Positions 33,281 to 42,367 of a stretch of DNA of 64,000 nucleotides are shown one piece after another. The translations under genes were made by a program, and so were the position numbers. Origin of the DNA: Burkholderia puraquae (GTDB lineage Bacteria > Pseudomonadota > Gammaproteobacteria > Burkholderiales > Burkholderiaceae). The stretch's first letter is position 1. Every line of letters begins with the position of its first letter. Below the pieces are notes generated by a model. The model saw only the letters and a program-made list of their open reading frames with translations, did no database searches and was not told the DNA's origin. The stretch covers positions 94,723 through 158,722 of the forward strand of contig NZ_NBYX01000018.1 of assembly GCF_002099195.1 (NCBI RefSeq), read 5' to 3'.

Positions 33281-33365
33281 GCCGACGTGGTGAAATTGGT
33301 AGACACGCTATCTTGAGGGGGTAGTGGCGAAAGCTGTGCGAGTTCGAGTCTCGCCGTCGGCACCA
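33281..33365 (+). tRNA. tRNA-Leu (anticodon GAG)
   Basis: An 85-base class II tRNA. The acceptor stem GCCGACG (33281-33287) pairs with CGTCGGC (33355-33361), followed by discriminator A and encoded CCA. The anticodon arm CTATC-TTGAGGG-GGTAG gives anticodon GAG, reading CUC and CUU. A long variable arm and the T loop 'GTTCGAGTC' are present. It sits between secG and nuoA with its own promoter and terminator. Confidence 0.97.
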
Positions 33366-33375
33366 AAGTTACTCA

Positions 33376-33406
33376 ATGCCAGCCGCTTCTAGTGGCTGGC
33401 ATTTTT
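33376..33406 (+). terminator. Terminator after tRNA-Leu
   Basis: Nine-base stem (ATGCCAGCC with GGCTGGCAT), nine-base loop, and a five-T run. Confidence 0.85.
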
Positions 33407-33475
33407 CATTTCTGGGGTGTGCTTGCGGTTGTCTTGCGATCGCCTGTACTCCGAAATGATTCCTTCCGCCGGAAG

Positions 33476-33484
33476 TGGTATTCT
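33476..33484 (+). promoter_or_regulatory. Candidate nuo operon promoter (extended -10)
   Basis: TG at 33476-33477, one base, TATTCT at 33479-33484, 35 bases before nuoA. An imperfect palindrome (CTTCC-GCC-GGAAG) sits just upstream at 33463-33475 and may be an operator. No clear -35. Confidence 0.45.
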
Positions 33485-33518
33485 CCGGACGCTCAGAACC
33501 AACCGATAGAGGATTGCC

Positions 33519-33878
33519 TTGAACCTCGCAGCCTATTACCCCGTCTTGTTGTTCCTCCTCGTGGGCACTGGTTTAGGTATAGCGCTGGTCAGCATCGGCA
33601 AGCTCCTTGGTCCCAACAAGCCGGACGTCGAGAAGAACGCACCGTACGAGTGCGGCTTCGAAGCCTTTGAAGACGCCCGGATGAAATTCGACGTCCGGTA
33701 CTACCTCGTCGCCATCCTGTTCATCATCTTCGATCTCGAAACCGCATTCCTGTTTCCGTGGGGCGTCGCGCTCCGCGATATCGGCTGGCCGGGTTTCATC
33801 GCAATGATGATTTTTCTGCTCGAATTCCTGCTGGGCTTTGCCTATATCTGGAAGAAAGGCGGCCTCGACTGGGAGTGA
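33519..33878 (+). CDS. nuoA: NADH-quinone oxidoreductase subunit A
   Basis: 119-residue membrane subunit of complex I with three helices (about 5-28, 60-82, 88-110). The conserved loop '[26 protein letters not shown]' with its Cys (residue 45 region) is intact. The start is TTG, with AGAGGA five bases upstream; no ATG is nearby. First gene of a complete 14-gene cluster in the standard A-to-N order. Confidence 0.95.
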
Positions 33879-33940
33879 TGGGTTAATCGCCGGTTTGCAT
33901 GGGCGGCCACGCTCGGTCGCTCGTCTGGAGTGGAAAGCAA

Positions 33941-34420
33941 ATGAGTATCGAAGGGGTCTTGAAGGAAGGGTTTGTCACCACGACGGCTGACAAGCTGATC
34001 AACTGGACGCGTACCGGCTCGCTGTGGCCGATGACGTTCGGGCTCGCGTGTTGCGCCGTCGAAATGATGCATGCGGGCGCAGCCCGTTACGATCTGGACC
34101 GGTTCGGCGTCGTGTTTCGCCCGAGCCCGCGCCAGTCGGACGTGATGATCGTCGCCGGCACGCTCTGCAACAAGATGGCACCCGCACTGCGCCGCGTGTA
34201 CGACCAGATGGCCGAGCCGCGCTGGGTGATCTCGATGGGGTCGTGCGCGAACGGCGGCGGCTACTACCACTACTCGTATTCGGTGGTCCGCGGTTGCGAC
34301 CGGATCGTGCCGGTCGACGTCTACGTGCCGGGCTGTCCGCCCACGGCCGAGGCGCTGGTCTACGGCGTGATCCAGCTTCAGGCGAAGATCCGTCGCACCA
34401 ATACCATCGCCCGTCAATAA
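33941..34420 (+). CDS. nuoB: NADH-quinone oxidoreductase subunit B
   Basis: 159-residue peripheral-arm subunit carrying iron-sulfur cluster N2, the last carrier before quinone. Cluster ligands are the tandem cysteines in 'LACCAVEM', the Cys in 'GSCANGGG' and the Cys in 'GCPPTAEAL'. The start at 33941 (MSIEG) is chosen over an in-frame ATG 14 codons upstream because it matches the family start. Sixty-two bases separate it from nuoA. Confidence 0.96.
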   Translation: MSIEGVLKEGFVTTTADKLINWTRTGSLWPMTFGLACCAVEMMHAGAARYDLDRFGVVFRPSPRQSDVMIVAGTLCNKMAPALRRVYDQMAEPRWVISMGSCANGGGYYHYSYSVVRGCDRIVPVDVYVPGCPPTAEALVYGVIQLQAKIRRTNTIARQ

Positions 34421-34441
34421 AGCCCCGAGCGTCCCCTCAAT

Positions 34442-35044
34442 ATGGCAAGCAAAATCGAGACCCTCAAGGCCAACCTCGAAGCCGCGCTCGGCGCGCGCGT
34501 GGTGAGCCTCACCGAAGCGATCGGTGAACTGACGCTCGTCGTGAAGGCGAGCGATTACCTCGAAGTCGCAAAGATGCTGCGCGACGATCCGAAGCTCCGT
34601 TTCGAGCAGCTGATCGACCTCTGCGGCGTCGACTACCAGACTTTCGGCGACGGCGCCTACGACGGCCCGCGCTTCGCGGCCGTGTCGCACCTGCTGTCGG
34701 TCACGAACAACTGGCGCCTGCGCCTGCGCGTATTCGCGCCGGACGACGACCTGCCGATCGTGGCGTCGCTGGTCGATATCTGGACCTCCGCGAACTGGTA
34801 CGAGCGCGAAGCGTTCGACCTGTACGGCATCGTGTTCGAAGGCCACCCCGACCTGCGCCGCATCCTCACCGACTATGGCTTCATTGGCCACCCGTTCCGC
34901 AAGGACTTCCCGGTGTCGGGCTATGTCGAAATGCGTTACGACCCGGAAGAGAAGCGGGTCGTGTACCAGCCGGTGACGATCGAGCCGCGCGAAATCACGC
35001 CGCGCGTGATCCGCGAGGATCGCTATGGCGGTCTGAAACATTAA
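34442..35044 (+). CDS. nuoC: NADH-quinone oxidoreductase subunit C
   Basis: 200-residue subunit of the complex I connecting fragment. The signature 'WTSANWYEREAFDLYGIVFEGHPDLRRILTDYGF' runs across about 117-150, followed by 'GHPFRKDFPVSGY'. It is separate from nuoD here (fused in E. coli). Nine bases separate its stop from nuoD. Confidence 0.96.
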   Translation: MASKIETLKANLEAALGARVVSLTEAIGELTLVVKASDYLEVAKMLRDDPKLRFEQLIDLCGVDYQTFGDGAYDGPRFAAVSHLLSVTNNWRLRLRVFAPDDDLPIVASLVDIWTSANWYEREAFDLYGIVFEGHPDLRRILTDYGFIGHPFRKDFPVSGYVEMRYDPEEKRVVYQPVTIEPREITPRVIREDRYGGLKH

Positions 35045-35053
35045 GGGGGCGTC

Positions 35054-36307
35054 ATGGCAGAAATCAAGAACTACACGCTCAACTTCGGCCCGCAGCACCC
35101 GGCAGCGCACGGCGTGCTGCGCCTCGTGCTCGAGCTCGACGGCGAAGTCATCCAGCGTGCCGATCCGCACATCGGCCTGCTGCACCGCGCGACGGAAAAG
35201 CTCGCGGAATCCAAGACGTTCATCCAGTCCGTGCCGTACATGGACCGTCTCGACTATGTGTCGATGATGGTCAACGAGCACGGCTATGTGCTCGCGATCG
35301 AAAAGCTGCTCGGCATCGACGTGCCGGAGCGCGCGCAGTACATCCGCGTGCTGTTCGACGAGATTACGCGTGTGCTGAACCACCTGATGTGGATCGGCGC
35401 GCACGCGCTCGACGTCGGCGCGATGGCCGTGTTCCTGTACGCATTCCGCGAACGCGAAGACCTGATGGACGTGTACGAAGCGGTGTCCGGCGCCCGGATG
35501 CACGCGGCGTACTACCGTCCGGGCGGCGTCTATCGCGATCTGCCTGACGCAATGCCGCAATACAAGGCGTCGAAGATCCGCAACGAGAAGGCGCTCGCGA
35601 AGATGAACGAAGCGCGCAGCGGCTCGGTGCTCGACTTCATCGACGATTTCTTCGCGCGCTTCCCGAAGTGCGTCGACGAATACGAAACGCTGCTCACCGA
35701 CAACCGGATCTGGAAGCAGCGTCTGGTCGGGATCGGCGTGGTCAGCCCGGAACGTGCGCTGCAGATGGGCCTGACGGGCCCGATGCTGCGCGGCTCGGGC
35801 ATCGCCTGGGATCTGCGCAAGAAGCAGCCGTACGAAGTGTACGATCGCATGGATTTCGATGTGCCGGTCGGCGTGAACGGCGATTGCTACGACCGCTATC
35901 TGGTGCGCGTCGAAGAAATGCGCCAGTCGATCCGCATCGCGAAACAGTGTATTGAGTGGCTCCGCAAGAATCCGGGCCCGGTGATGACGGACAATCACAA
36001 GGTTGCACCGCCGTCGCGCGTCGGCATGAAGACCAACATGGAAGACTTGATTCACCACTTCAAGCTCTTCACCGAAGGTTTCCATGTGCCGGAAGGCGAA
36101 GCGTACGCGGCGGTCGAGCATCCGAAGGGTGAGTTCGGTATCTACCTCGTGTCGGATGGTGCCAACAAGCCGTATCGCCTCAAGATTCGCGCACCGGGTT
36201 TCGCGCACCTGGCGTCGCTCGACGAAATGGCGCGCGGTCACATGATCGCCGACGCCGTCACGATCATCGGTACGCAGGACATCGTGTTCGGCGAAATCGA
36301 TCGCTAA
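35054..36307 (+). CDS. nuoD: NADH-quinone oxidoreductase subunit D
   Basis: 417-residue 49-kDa subunit forming, with NuoB, the quinone-binding site. 'NFGPQHPAAHGVLR' (about 10-23) contains the conserved His that contacts the quinone headgroup; 'IGLLHRATEKLAESK' and the C-terminal 'DIVFGEIDR' are canonical. AAGGGGGCG precedes the ATG. A 173-base gap with two strong hairpins separates it from nuoE. Confidence 0.97.
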   Translation: MAEIKNYTLNFGPQHPAAHGVLRLVLELDGEVIQRADPHIGLLHRATEKLAESKTFIQSVPYMDRLDYVSMMVNEHGYVLAIEKLLGIDVPERAQYIRVLFDEITRVLNHLMWIGAHALDVGAMAVFLYAFREREDLMDVYEAVSGARMHAAYYRPGGVYRDLPDAMPQYKASKIRNEKALAKMNEARSGSVLDFIDDFFARFPKCVDEYETLLTDNRIWKQRLVGIGVVSPERALQMGLTGPMLRGSGIAWDLRKKQPYEVYDRMDFDVPVGVNGDCYDRYLVRVEEMRQSIRIAKQCIEWLRKNPGPVMTDNHKVAPPSRVGMKTNMEDLIHHFKLFTEGFHVPEGEAYAAVEHPKGEFGIYLVSDGANKPYRLKIRAPGFAHLASLDEMARGHMIADAVTIIGTQDIVFGEIDR

Positions 36308-36314
36308 TGGTTAG

Positions 36315-36338
36315 CGCCGCCCGCGCGAGCGGGCGGCG
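36315..36338 (+). promoter_or_regulatory. GNRA-capped hairpin between nuoD and nuoE
   Basis: A perfect ten-base-pair GC stem (36315-36324 with 36329-36338) closed by the stable tetraloop GCGA. There is no T-run, so it is unlikely to be a terminator; it could protect or stall RNA decay. A second hairpin (36375-36380 with 36384-36389) follows. Confidence 0.55.
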
Positions 36339-36480
36339 AGCAGTAAGTCGCACGCGATGCGCGCTGAACCGGCGCAGCTTCGCAAGCTGTCAACAGAGTG
36401 AGCGCCAGGTCTGCCGTCCATGCACCCCAGTGTGCGGCAGGTTGTTCGTTCGGTAGGAATTGAAAGAGTCGTGTCTGAAA

Positions 36481-36966
36481 ATGATCTCAGCTGAAGGCCT
36501 GAAGGAAATCGATCGCGCGTTGACGAAGTATCCCGCCGATCAGAAACAGTCCGCCGTGATGTCGGCGTTGGCCGTTGCTCAGGAAGAGCACGGCTGGCTG
36601 TCGCCCGAACTGATGCAGTTCGTTGCGGACTATCTCGGCATGCCGGCCGTTGCCGTGCAGGAAGTCGCGACGTTCTACACGATGTACGAGCTCAACCCGG
36701 TCGGCAAGCACAAGATCACGCTCTGTACGAACCTGCCGTGCCAGCTTGGCCCGCACGGTGGCGCGGAAGCGACTGCCGACTACCTGAAACAGAAGCTCGG
36801 CATCGGCTTCGGCGAGACCACGCCCGACGGCAAGTTCACGCTGAAGGAAGGCGAATGCATGGGCTCGTGCGGCGATGCGCCGGTGCTGCTGGTGAACAAT
36901 CACAGAATGTGCAGCTTCATGAGCCGCGAGAAGATCGACCAGCTGCTTGAGGAGCTCTCGAAATGA
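36481..36966 (+). CDS. nuoE: NADH-quinone oxidoreductase subunit E
   Basis: 161-residue thioredoxin-like subunit with a [2Fe-2S] cluster (N1a). Ligands are in 'CTNLPCQL' and 'ECMGSCGDAP'. The first 25 residues and 'VAQEEHGWLSPELMQFVADYL' fit the family. The start at 36481 is preferred to TTG at 36460, whose spacing from AGGA is too short. The stop overlaps nuoF's start (ATGA). Confidence 0.95.
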   Translation: MISAEGLKEIDRALTKYPADQKQSAVMSALAVAQEEHGWLSPELMQFVADYLGMPAVAVQEVATFYTMYELNPVGKHKITLCTNLPCQLGPHGGAEATADYLKQKLGIGFGETTPDGKFTLKEGECMGSCGDAPVLLVNNHRMCSFMSREKIDQLLEELSK

Positions 36967-38273
36967 CGTCCCTCCACGACCGTCACATCAAACCGCTGAT
37001 CCTCGCTGGTCTGAACGGCGAGAACTGGCATCTCGAAGATTACGTTGCGCGCGGCGGCTACAAGCAGCTGCGCCGCATTCTCGAAGAAAAGATTCCGCCT
37101 GAGCAGGTGATCGCCGACGTCAAGGCGTCGGGCCTGCGCGGCCGTGGCGGTGCGGGCTTCCCGACCGGCCTGAAGTGGAGCTTCATGCCGCGTCAGTTCC
37201 CGGGGCAGAAGTATCTCGTCTGCAACTCGGACGAAGGCGAGCCGGGCACGTTCAAGGATCGCGACATCCTGCGCTGGAACCCGCACGCGCTGATCGAAGG
37301 CATGGCCATCGGCGCGTACGCGATGGGCATCACCGTCGGCTACAACTACATCCACGGCGAAATCTTCGAAGTGTATCGACGCTTCGAAGCGGCGCTCGAT
37401 GAAGCACGTGCCGCCGGGTTCCTCGGCGACAACATCATGGGCTCGGAATTCTCGTTCCAGCTGCACGCGCACCACGGTTACGGCGCGTACATCTGCGGCG
37501 AGGAAACGGCGCTGCTCGAGTCGCTCGAAGGCAAGAAGGGCCAGCCGCGCTTCAAGCCGCCGTTCCCGGCGAGCTTCGGCGTGTACGGCAAGCCCACCAC
37601 GATCAACAACACCGAGACGTTCGCCGCGGTGCCGTTCCTGCTGTCCATCGGGCCGCAGAATTACCTCGAGATCGGCAAGCCGAACAACGGCGGCACGAAG
37701 ATTTTCTCGGTGTCGGGCGACGTCGAGCGTCCGGGCAACTACGAAGTGCCGCTCGGCACGCCGTTCGCGACGCTGATGGAGCTCGCCGGCGGGATGCGCG
37801 GCGGCAAGAAGATCAAGGCCGTGATTCCTGGCGGTTCGTCGGCACCGGTGATCCCGGGCGACATCATGATGCAGACGGATCTCGACTACGATTCGATCGC
37901 GAAGGCGGGCTCGATGCTCGGTTCCGGCGCGGTGATCGTGATGGACGAGACGCGTTGCATGGTGCGCTCGCTGCTGCGCCTGTCGTACTTCTACTACGAG
38001 GAATCGTGCGGCCAGTGCACGCCGTGCCGTGAAGGCACCGGCTGGCTGTATCGCGTCGTGAACCGTATCGAGCACGGCGAAGGCCGCCAGGAAGATCTGG
38101 ACCTGCTGAACTCGGTTGCCGAGAACATCATGGGCCGCACGATCTGTGCACTCGGCGATGCGGCGGCGATGCCGGTACGCGGAATGCTCAAGCACTACTG
38201 GGACGAATTCGCGTACCACGTCGAGCACAAGCACTGCATGGTCGGCGGCCACGCGCACGCGGCGGCAGCCTGA
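36963..38273 (+). CDS. nuoF: NADH-quinone oxidoreductase subunit F
   Basis: 436-residue NADH dehydrogenase subunit holding FMN and a [4Fe-4S] cluster (N3). 'GLRGRGGAGFPTGLKW' is the nucleotide/FMN region (about 58-73); 'NSDEGEPGTFKDRDIL' lies near 92-107. N3 ligands are in 'SCGQCTPCREGTGW', with a fourth Cys in 'TICALGDAAAMPV'. Its ATG overlaps nuoE's TGA. Confidence 0.97.
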   Translation: MTSLHDRHIKPLILAGLNGENWHLEDYVARGGYKQLRRILEEKIPPEQVIADVKASGLRGRGGAGFPTGLKWSFMPRQFPGQKYLVCNSDEGEPGTFKDRDILRWNPHALIEGMAIGAYAMGITVGYNYIHGEIFEVYRRFEAALDEARAAGFLGDNIMGSEFSFQLHAHHGYGAYICGEETALLESLEGKKGQPRFKPPFPASFGVYGKPTTINNTETFAAVPFLLSIGPQNYLEIGKPNNGGTKIFSVSGDVERPGNYEVPLGTPFATLMELAGGMRGGKKIKAVIPGGSSAPVIPGDIMMQTDLDYDSIAKAGSMLGSGAVIVMDETRCMVRSLLRLSYFYYEESCGQCTPCREGTGWLYRVVNRIEHGEGRQEDLDLLNSVAENIMGRTICALGDAAAMPVRGMLKHYWDEFAYHVEHKHCMVGGHAHAAAA

Positions 38274-38355
38274 AGCGAACCCGGTTGCGGAATTTGAGCG
38301 CACGGTCGGGCGAAGGCGCGAACGGGCGGAAATAGGTTAAGGACCATTCACCATC

Positions 38356-40686
38356 ATGGTTGAACTTGAAATAGACGGCAAGAAGGTCGAGGTGCCCGAA
38401 GGCAGCATGGTGATCCAGGCTGCGCACAAGGCGGATACGTACATTCCTCACTTCTGCTATCACAAGAAACTGTCGGTTGCAGCCAACTGCCGGATGTGTC
38501 TCGTCGAAGTCGAGAAGATGCCGAAGGCCGTGCCTGCCTGCGCGACCCCCGTGTCGGCCGGCATGATCGTCCATACGCAATCCGACAAGGCCGTGAAGGC
38601 ACAGCAGTCGGTGATGGAATTCCTCCTCATCAACCACCCGCTCGACTGTCCGATCTGCGATCAGGGCGGCGAATGCCAGCTGCAGGATCTGGCGGTCGGC
38701 TACGGCAAGTCGTCGTCGCGCTACTCGGAAGAGAAGCGCGTGGTGTTCCACAAGAATGTGGGCCCGCTGATCTCGATGGAAGAAATGTCGCGCTGCATCC
38801 ACTGCACGCGCTGCGTCCGCTTCGGCCAGGAAATCGCCGGCGTGATGGAGTTCGGCATGCTGGGCCGCGGCGAGCACTCGGAAATCACGACGTTCGTCGG
38901 CAAGACGGTCGATTCCGAGATGTCGGGCAACATGATCGACCTGTGCCCGGTCGGCGCGCTGACCAGCAAGCCGTTCCGCTACAGCGCCCGTACGTGGGAA
39001 CTGTCGCGTCGCAAGTCGGTGAGCCCGCACGACTCCGTCGGCGCGAACCTCGTCGTGCAAGTGAAGAACAACCGCGTGATGCGCGTGCTGCCGTTCGAGA
39101 ACGAAGCCATCAACGAATGCTGGATCTCGGACAAGGATCGCTTCTCGTATGAAGGCCTCAACAGCGAAGAGCGCCTGACGAAGCCGATGCTGAAGCAGGG
39201 CGGCCAGTGGATCGAGACCGACTGGCAGACCGCACTCGAATACGTCGCGAAGGGCCTGAAGGGCATCGCCGCGGATCACGGCGCAAACGCGCTGGCGATG
39301 CTCGCGAGCGCGCACAGTACCGCTGAAGAGCTGTTCCTCGTGAAGCAGCTCGCCAACGAACTGAAGACGCCGAACGTCGACTTCCGTCTGCGTCAGCAGG
39401 ATTTCTCGGCGCCTGTCCAGGGCGCACCGTGGCTCGGCATGCCGATCGCCGACCTGTCGAACGTGGACGCCGCGTTCGTCGTCGGTTCGTTCCTGCGCCG
39501 CGACCATCCGCTGTTCGCCGCCCGCCTGCGTCAGGCCGCGAAGAATGGCGCGAAGCTGCACTTCCTGCACGCGACCGGCGACGACGCACTGATCCCGACC
39601 GCGCAGCGCATCGTTGCCGCGCCGTCGGCATGGCTTGACCAACTGGCCGGTATCGCTGCGGCCGTCGCGCAACTGCGCGGCGTCGCACTGCCCGACACGC
39701 TCGCGGGCGTCACGGCATCGCCGGCTGCGCAGGCTGTCGCCCAGTCGCTCGCGAACGGCGAACGCCGCGCGGTGCTGCTCGGCAACGTCGCGGTCCGCCA
39801 TCCGGAATTCGCAAAGCTGCACGCGGTCGCCAAGTGGATCGCCGACAACACCGGCGCCACGTTCGGCTTCCTGACGGAAGCGGCGAACACGGTCGGCGCG
39901 CACGTCGTCGGCGCATTGCCGGGCGAAGGCGGCCTGAACGCACGCGAAGCGTTCGCGCAGCCGCGCAAGGGCTACGTGCTGCTGAACGTCGAACCTGAAT
40001 TCGACACGGCCGATCCGGCGCAGGCATTGGCCGCGCTGAACCAGGCGGAAATGGTCGTCGTGATGTCGCCGTTCAAGCACGGTCTCGACTACGCCGACGT
40101 GCTGCTGCCGGTTGCGCCGTTCACGGAAACGGCCGGCACGTACGTGAATGCGGAAGGCACCGTACAGAGCTTCAACGGCGTCGTGCGCCCGCTCGGCGAC
40201 GCACGTCCGGGCTGGAAGGTGCTGCGCGTGCTCGGCAGCCTGCTCGGCCTGCCGAACTTCGAATACGAGACCGCGGAAGACGTGCGTCTCGCCGCGCTCG
40301 GCGATGCTGGCGTCGCGGGTCGCCTGTCGAACCAGACGTCGGTCGCGCCGGTGCGCGTCGCGGCGAATGCCGCGAACGGCGGCTTCGAGCGTCTGGCCGA
40401 CGTGCCGATCTATCACGCCGACGCGCTCGTGCGCCGCGCAGGTGCGCTGCACCTGACGGCCGCCGCGAAGGCGGCGAATGCCGCAGCCCTGCCGGCCGCG
40501 CTGTTCGACAAGCTGGGCTTGAAGGAAGGCGACGCGGTACGCGTGCGCCAGGGCGAGCGTGCGGTGCAGTTGCCGGCCGTGCGCGACGCGAATCTTGCGG
40601 AGACGGTCGTTCGCGTGTCGGCGGCGACGCCTGCCGGCGCAGCGCTCGGCAGCCTGTCCGGTGAACTGGTGGTGGAGAAGGCGTAA
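38356..40686 (+). CDS. nuoG: NADH-quinone oxidoreductase subunit G
   Basis: 776-residue subunit with several iron-sulfur clusters. [2Fe-2S] N1b: 'CYHKKLSVAANCRMC'; the His-x3-Cys set: 'HPLDCPICDQGGECQ'; [4Fe-4S] ligands: 'CIHCTRCVRF' and 'CPVGALTSKPF'. The remainder is molybdopterin-oxidoreductase-like without cofactor. Length is shorter than E. coli NuoG, as typical of Betaproteobacteria. Its TAA is immediately followed by the nuoH ATG. Confidence 0.96.
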   Translation: MVELEIDGKKVEVPEGSMVIQAAHKADTYIPHFCYHKKLSVAANCRMCLVEVEKMPKAVPACATPVSAGMIVHTQSDKAVKAQQSVMEFLLINHPLDCPICDQGGECQLQDLAVGYGKSSSRYSEEKRVVFHKNVGPLISMEEMSRCIHCTRCVRFGQEIAGVMEFGMLGRGEHSEITTFVGKTVDSEMSGNMIDLCPVGALTSKPFRYSARTWELSRRKSVSPHDSVGANLVVQVKNNRVMRVLPFENEAINECWISDKDRFSYEGLNSEERLTKPMLKQGGQWIETDWQTALEYVAKGLKGIAADHGANALAMLASAHSTAEELFLVKQLANELKTPNVDFRLRQQDFSAPVQGAPWLGMPIADLSNVDAAFVVGSFLRRDHPLFAARLRQAAKNGAKLHFLHATGDDALIPTAQRIVAAPSAWLDQLAGIAAAVAQLRGVALPDTLAGVTASPAAQAVAQSLANGERRAVLLGNVAVRHPEFAKLHAVAKWIADNTGATFGFLTEAANTVGAHVVGALPGEGGLNAREAFAQPRKGYVLLNVEPEFDTADPAQALAALNQAEMVVVMSPFKHGLDYADVLLPVAPFTETAGTYVNAEGTVQSFNGVVRPLGDARPGWKVLRVLGSLLGLPNFEYETAEDVRLAALGDAGVAGRLSNQTSVAPVRVAANAANGGFERLADVPIYHADALVRRAGALHLTAAAKAANAAALPAALFDKLGLKEGDAVRVRQGERAVQLPAVRDANLAETVVRVSAATPAGAALGSLSGELVVEKA

Positions 40687-41754
40687 ATGAGCTTGTTCGA
40701 TACGATCAACGCGGGCGGGTCCCAGCTTCTCGGCTTCGCGTGGCCGACGGTGTGGGCAATCGTGCGCATCCTCGTCGTCTCCGTCGTCATCCTGCTGTGC
40801 GTCGCGTACCTGATTCTGTGGGAACGCAAGCTGATCGGCTGGATGCACGTGCGTCTCGGCCCGAACCGCGTCGGCCCCGGCGGCCTGCTGCAGCCGATCG
40901 CCGACGTGCTGAAGCTGCTGCTGAAGGAAGTCATTCAGCCGAGCGCCGCCAGCCGCTGGCTGTACCTGATCGCGCCGGTCATGACCGTCGTGCCGGCGTT
41001 CGCCGTGTGGGCCGTGATCCCGTTCCAGGCCGAAGCGGTCCTCGCGAACGTGAACGCGGGCCTGCTGTACGCGATGGCGATCTCGTCGATCGGCGTGTAC
41101 GCGGTGATTCTCGCGGGCTGGGCATCGAACTCGAAATACGCGTTCCTCGGCGCGATGCGCGCTGCGGCACAGATGGTGTCGTACGAAATCTCGATGGGCT
41201 TCGCGCTGGTGCTGGTGCTGATGACGGCCGGCAGCCTGAACCTGTCGGAAATCGTCGGTTCGCAGCAGCACGGCTTCTTCGCGGGCCACGGCGTGAATTT
41301 CCTGTCGTGGAACTGGCTGCCGCTCCTGCCGGCGTTCGTCGTCTACTTCATCTCGGGCATCGCCGAAACGAACCGTCACCCGTTCGACGTGGTGGAAGGG
41401 GAGTCGGAGATCGTCGCGGGTCACATGATCGATTACTCGGGCATGGCGTTCGCGCTGTTCTTCCTCGCCGAGTACATCAACATGATCGTGATCTCGGCGC
41501 TGACGGCGACGCTGTTCCTCGGCGGCTGGGACGCCCCGTTCGAATTCCTGTCGTTCATTCCGGGCATCTTCTGGCTGGTGCTGAAGATCTTCGCGCTGCT
41601 GTCGGTGTTCATCTGGGTGCGCGCGACGTTCCCGCGTTTCCGTTACGACCAGATCATGCGTCTGGGCTGGAAGGTGTTCCTGCCCGTCACGGTGGTCTGG
41701 GTGGTCGTGGTCGGCTTCTGGATGATGTCGCCGCTCAACATCTGGGTGAAGTAA
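40687..41754 (+). CDS. nuoH: NADH-quinone oxidoreductase subunit H
   Basis: 355-residue, eight-helix subunit lining the quinone chamber. Conserved are 'ERKLIGWMHVRLGPNRVGPGGLLQPIAD', the loop 'GWASNSKYAFLGAMRAAAQMVSYEI' and 'ETNRHPFDVVEGESEIVAG' with its acidic residues. No intergenic space separates it from nuoG, so translation is probably coupled. Confidence 0.97.
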   Translation: MSLFDTINAGGSQLLGFAWPTVWAIVRILVVSVVILLCVAYLILWERKLIGWMHVRLGPNRVGPGGLLQPIADVLKLLLKEVIQPSAASRWLYLIAPVMTVVPAFAVWAVIPFQAEAVLANVNAGLLYAMAISSIGVYAVILAGWASNSKYAFLGAMRAAAQMVSYEISMGFALVLVLMTAGSLNLSEIVGSQQHGFFAGHGVNFLSWNWLPLLPAFVVYFISGIAETNRHPFDVVEGESEIVAGHMIDYSGMAFALFFLAEYINMIVISALTATLFLGGWDAPFEFLSFIPGIFWLVLKIFALLSVFIWVRATFPRFRYDQIMRLGWKVFLPVTVVWVVVVGFWMMSPLNIWVK

Positions 41755-41766
41755 TCGGACGAAATC

Positions 41767-42255
41767 ATGACGGCAATCCAACACTTCTTTAAGACCTTCT
41801 TCCTGACCGAGCTGCTGCAAGGGCTCGCGCTGACCGGCCGTTACACGTTCAAGCGCAAGGTCACCGTGCAGTTCCCGGAAGAAAAGACGCCGATCTCGCC
41901 GCGTTTCCGCGGGCTGCATGCGCTGCGCCGCTATGAAAACGGCGAAGAGCGCTGCATCGCATGCAAGCTGTGCGAGGCGGTGTGCCCCGCGATGGCGATC
42001 ACGATCGAATCGGAAACGCGCGCGGACAACACGCGCCGCACGACGCGCTACGACATCGACCTGACGAAGTGCATCTTCTGCGGTTTCTGCGAAGAGAGCT
42101 GCCCGGTCGATTCGATCGTCGAGACGCAGATTCTCGAGTACCACGGCGAAAAGCGCGGCGACCTGTATTTCACGAAGGAAATGCTGCTCGCGGTGGGCGA
42201 TCGCTACGAGAAGGACATCGCTGCGGCGAAGGCTGCCGACGCGCCGTATCGTTGA
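41767..42255 (+). CDS. nuoI: NADH-quinone oxidoreductase subunit I
   Basis: 162-residue ferredoxin-like subunit with two [4Fe-4S] clusters (N6a, N6b). Ligand motifs are 'CIACKLCEAVCP' (about 69-80) and 'CIFCGFCEESCP' (about 108-119). 'RFRGLHALRRYENGEERC' precedes the first. A 112-base gap to nuoJ holds no gene. Confidence 0.97.
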   Translation: MTAIQHFFKTFFLTELLQGLALTGRYTFKRKVTVQFPEEKTPISPRFRGLHALRRYENGEERCIACKLCEAVCPAMAITIESETRADNTRRTTRYDIDLTKCIFCGFCEESCPVDSIVETQILEYHGEKRGDLYFTKEMLLAVGDRYEKDIAAAKAADAPYR

Positions 42256-42367
42256 TTGTGTTTGCAGTGCCGGCCCGAAGCCAGGGCCGAGCCGCCGCGA
42301 CGGGTGCGGCACGCGAGAGCGTCCCGCAAGCCGCGCCTGACTATGGCCTAACGATGAACCGGTAATC

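Noticed and set aside
33842..36241. A 799-codon - strand frame antisense to nuoB-nuoD
   Set aside because: Shadow frame of well supported genes; composition typical of antisense GC-rich frames.
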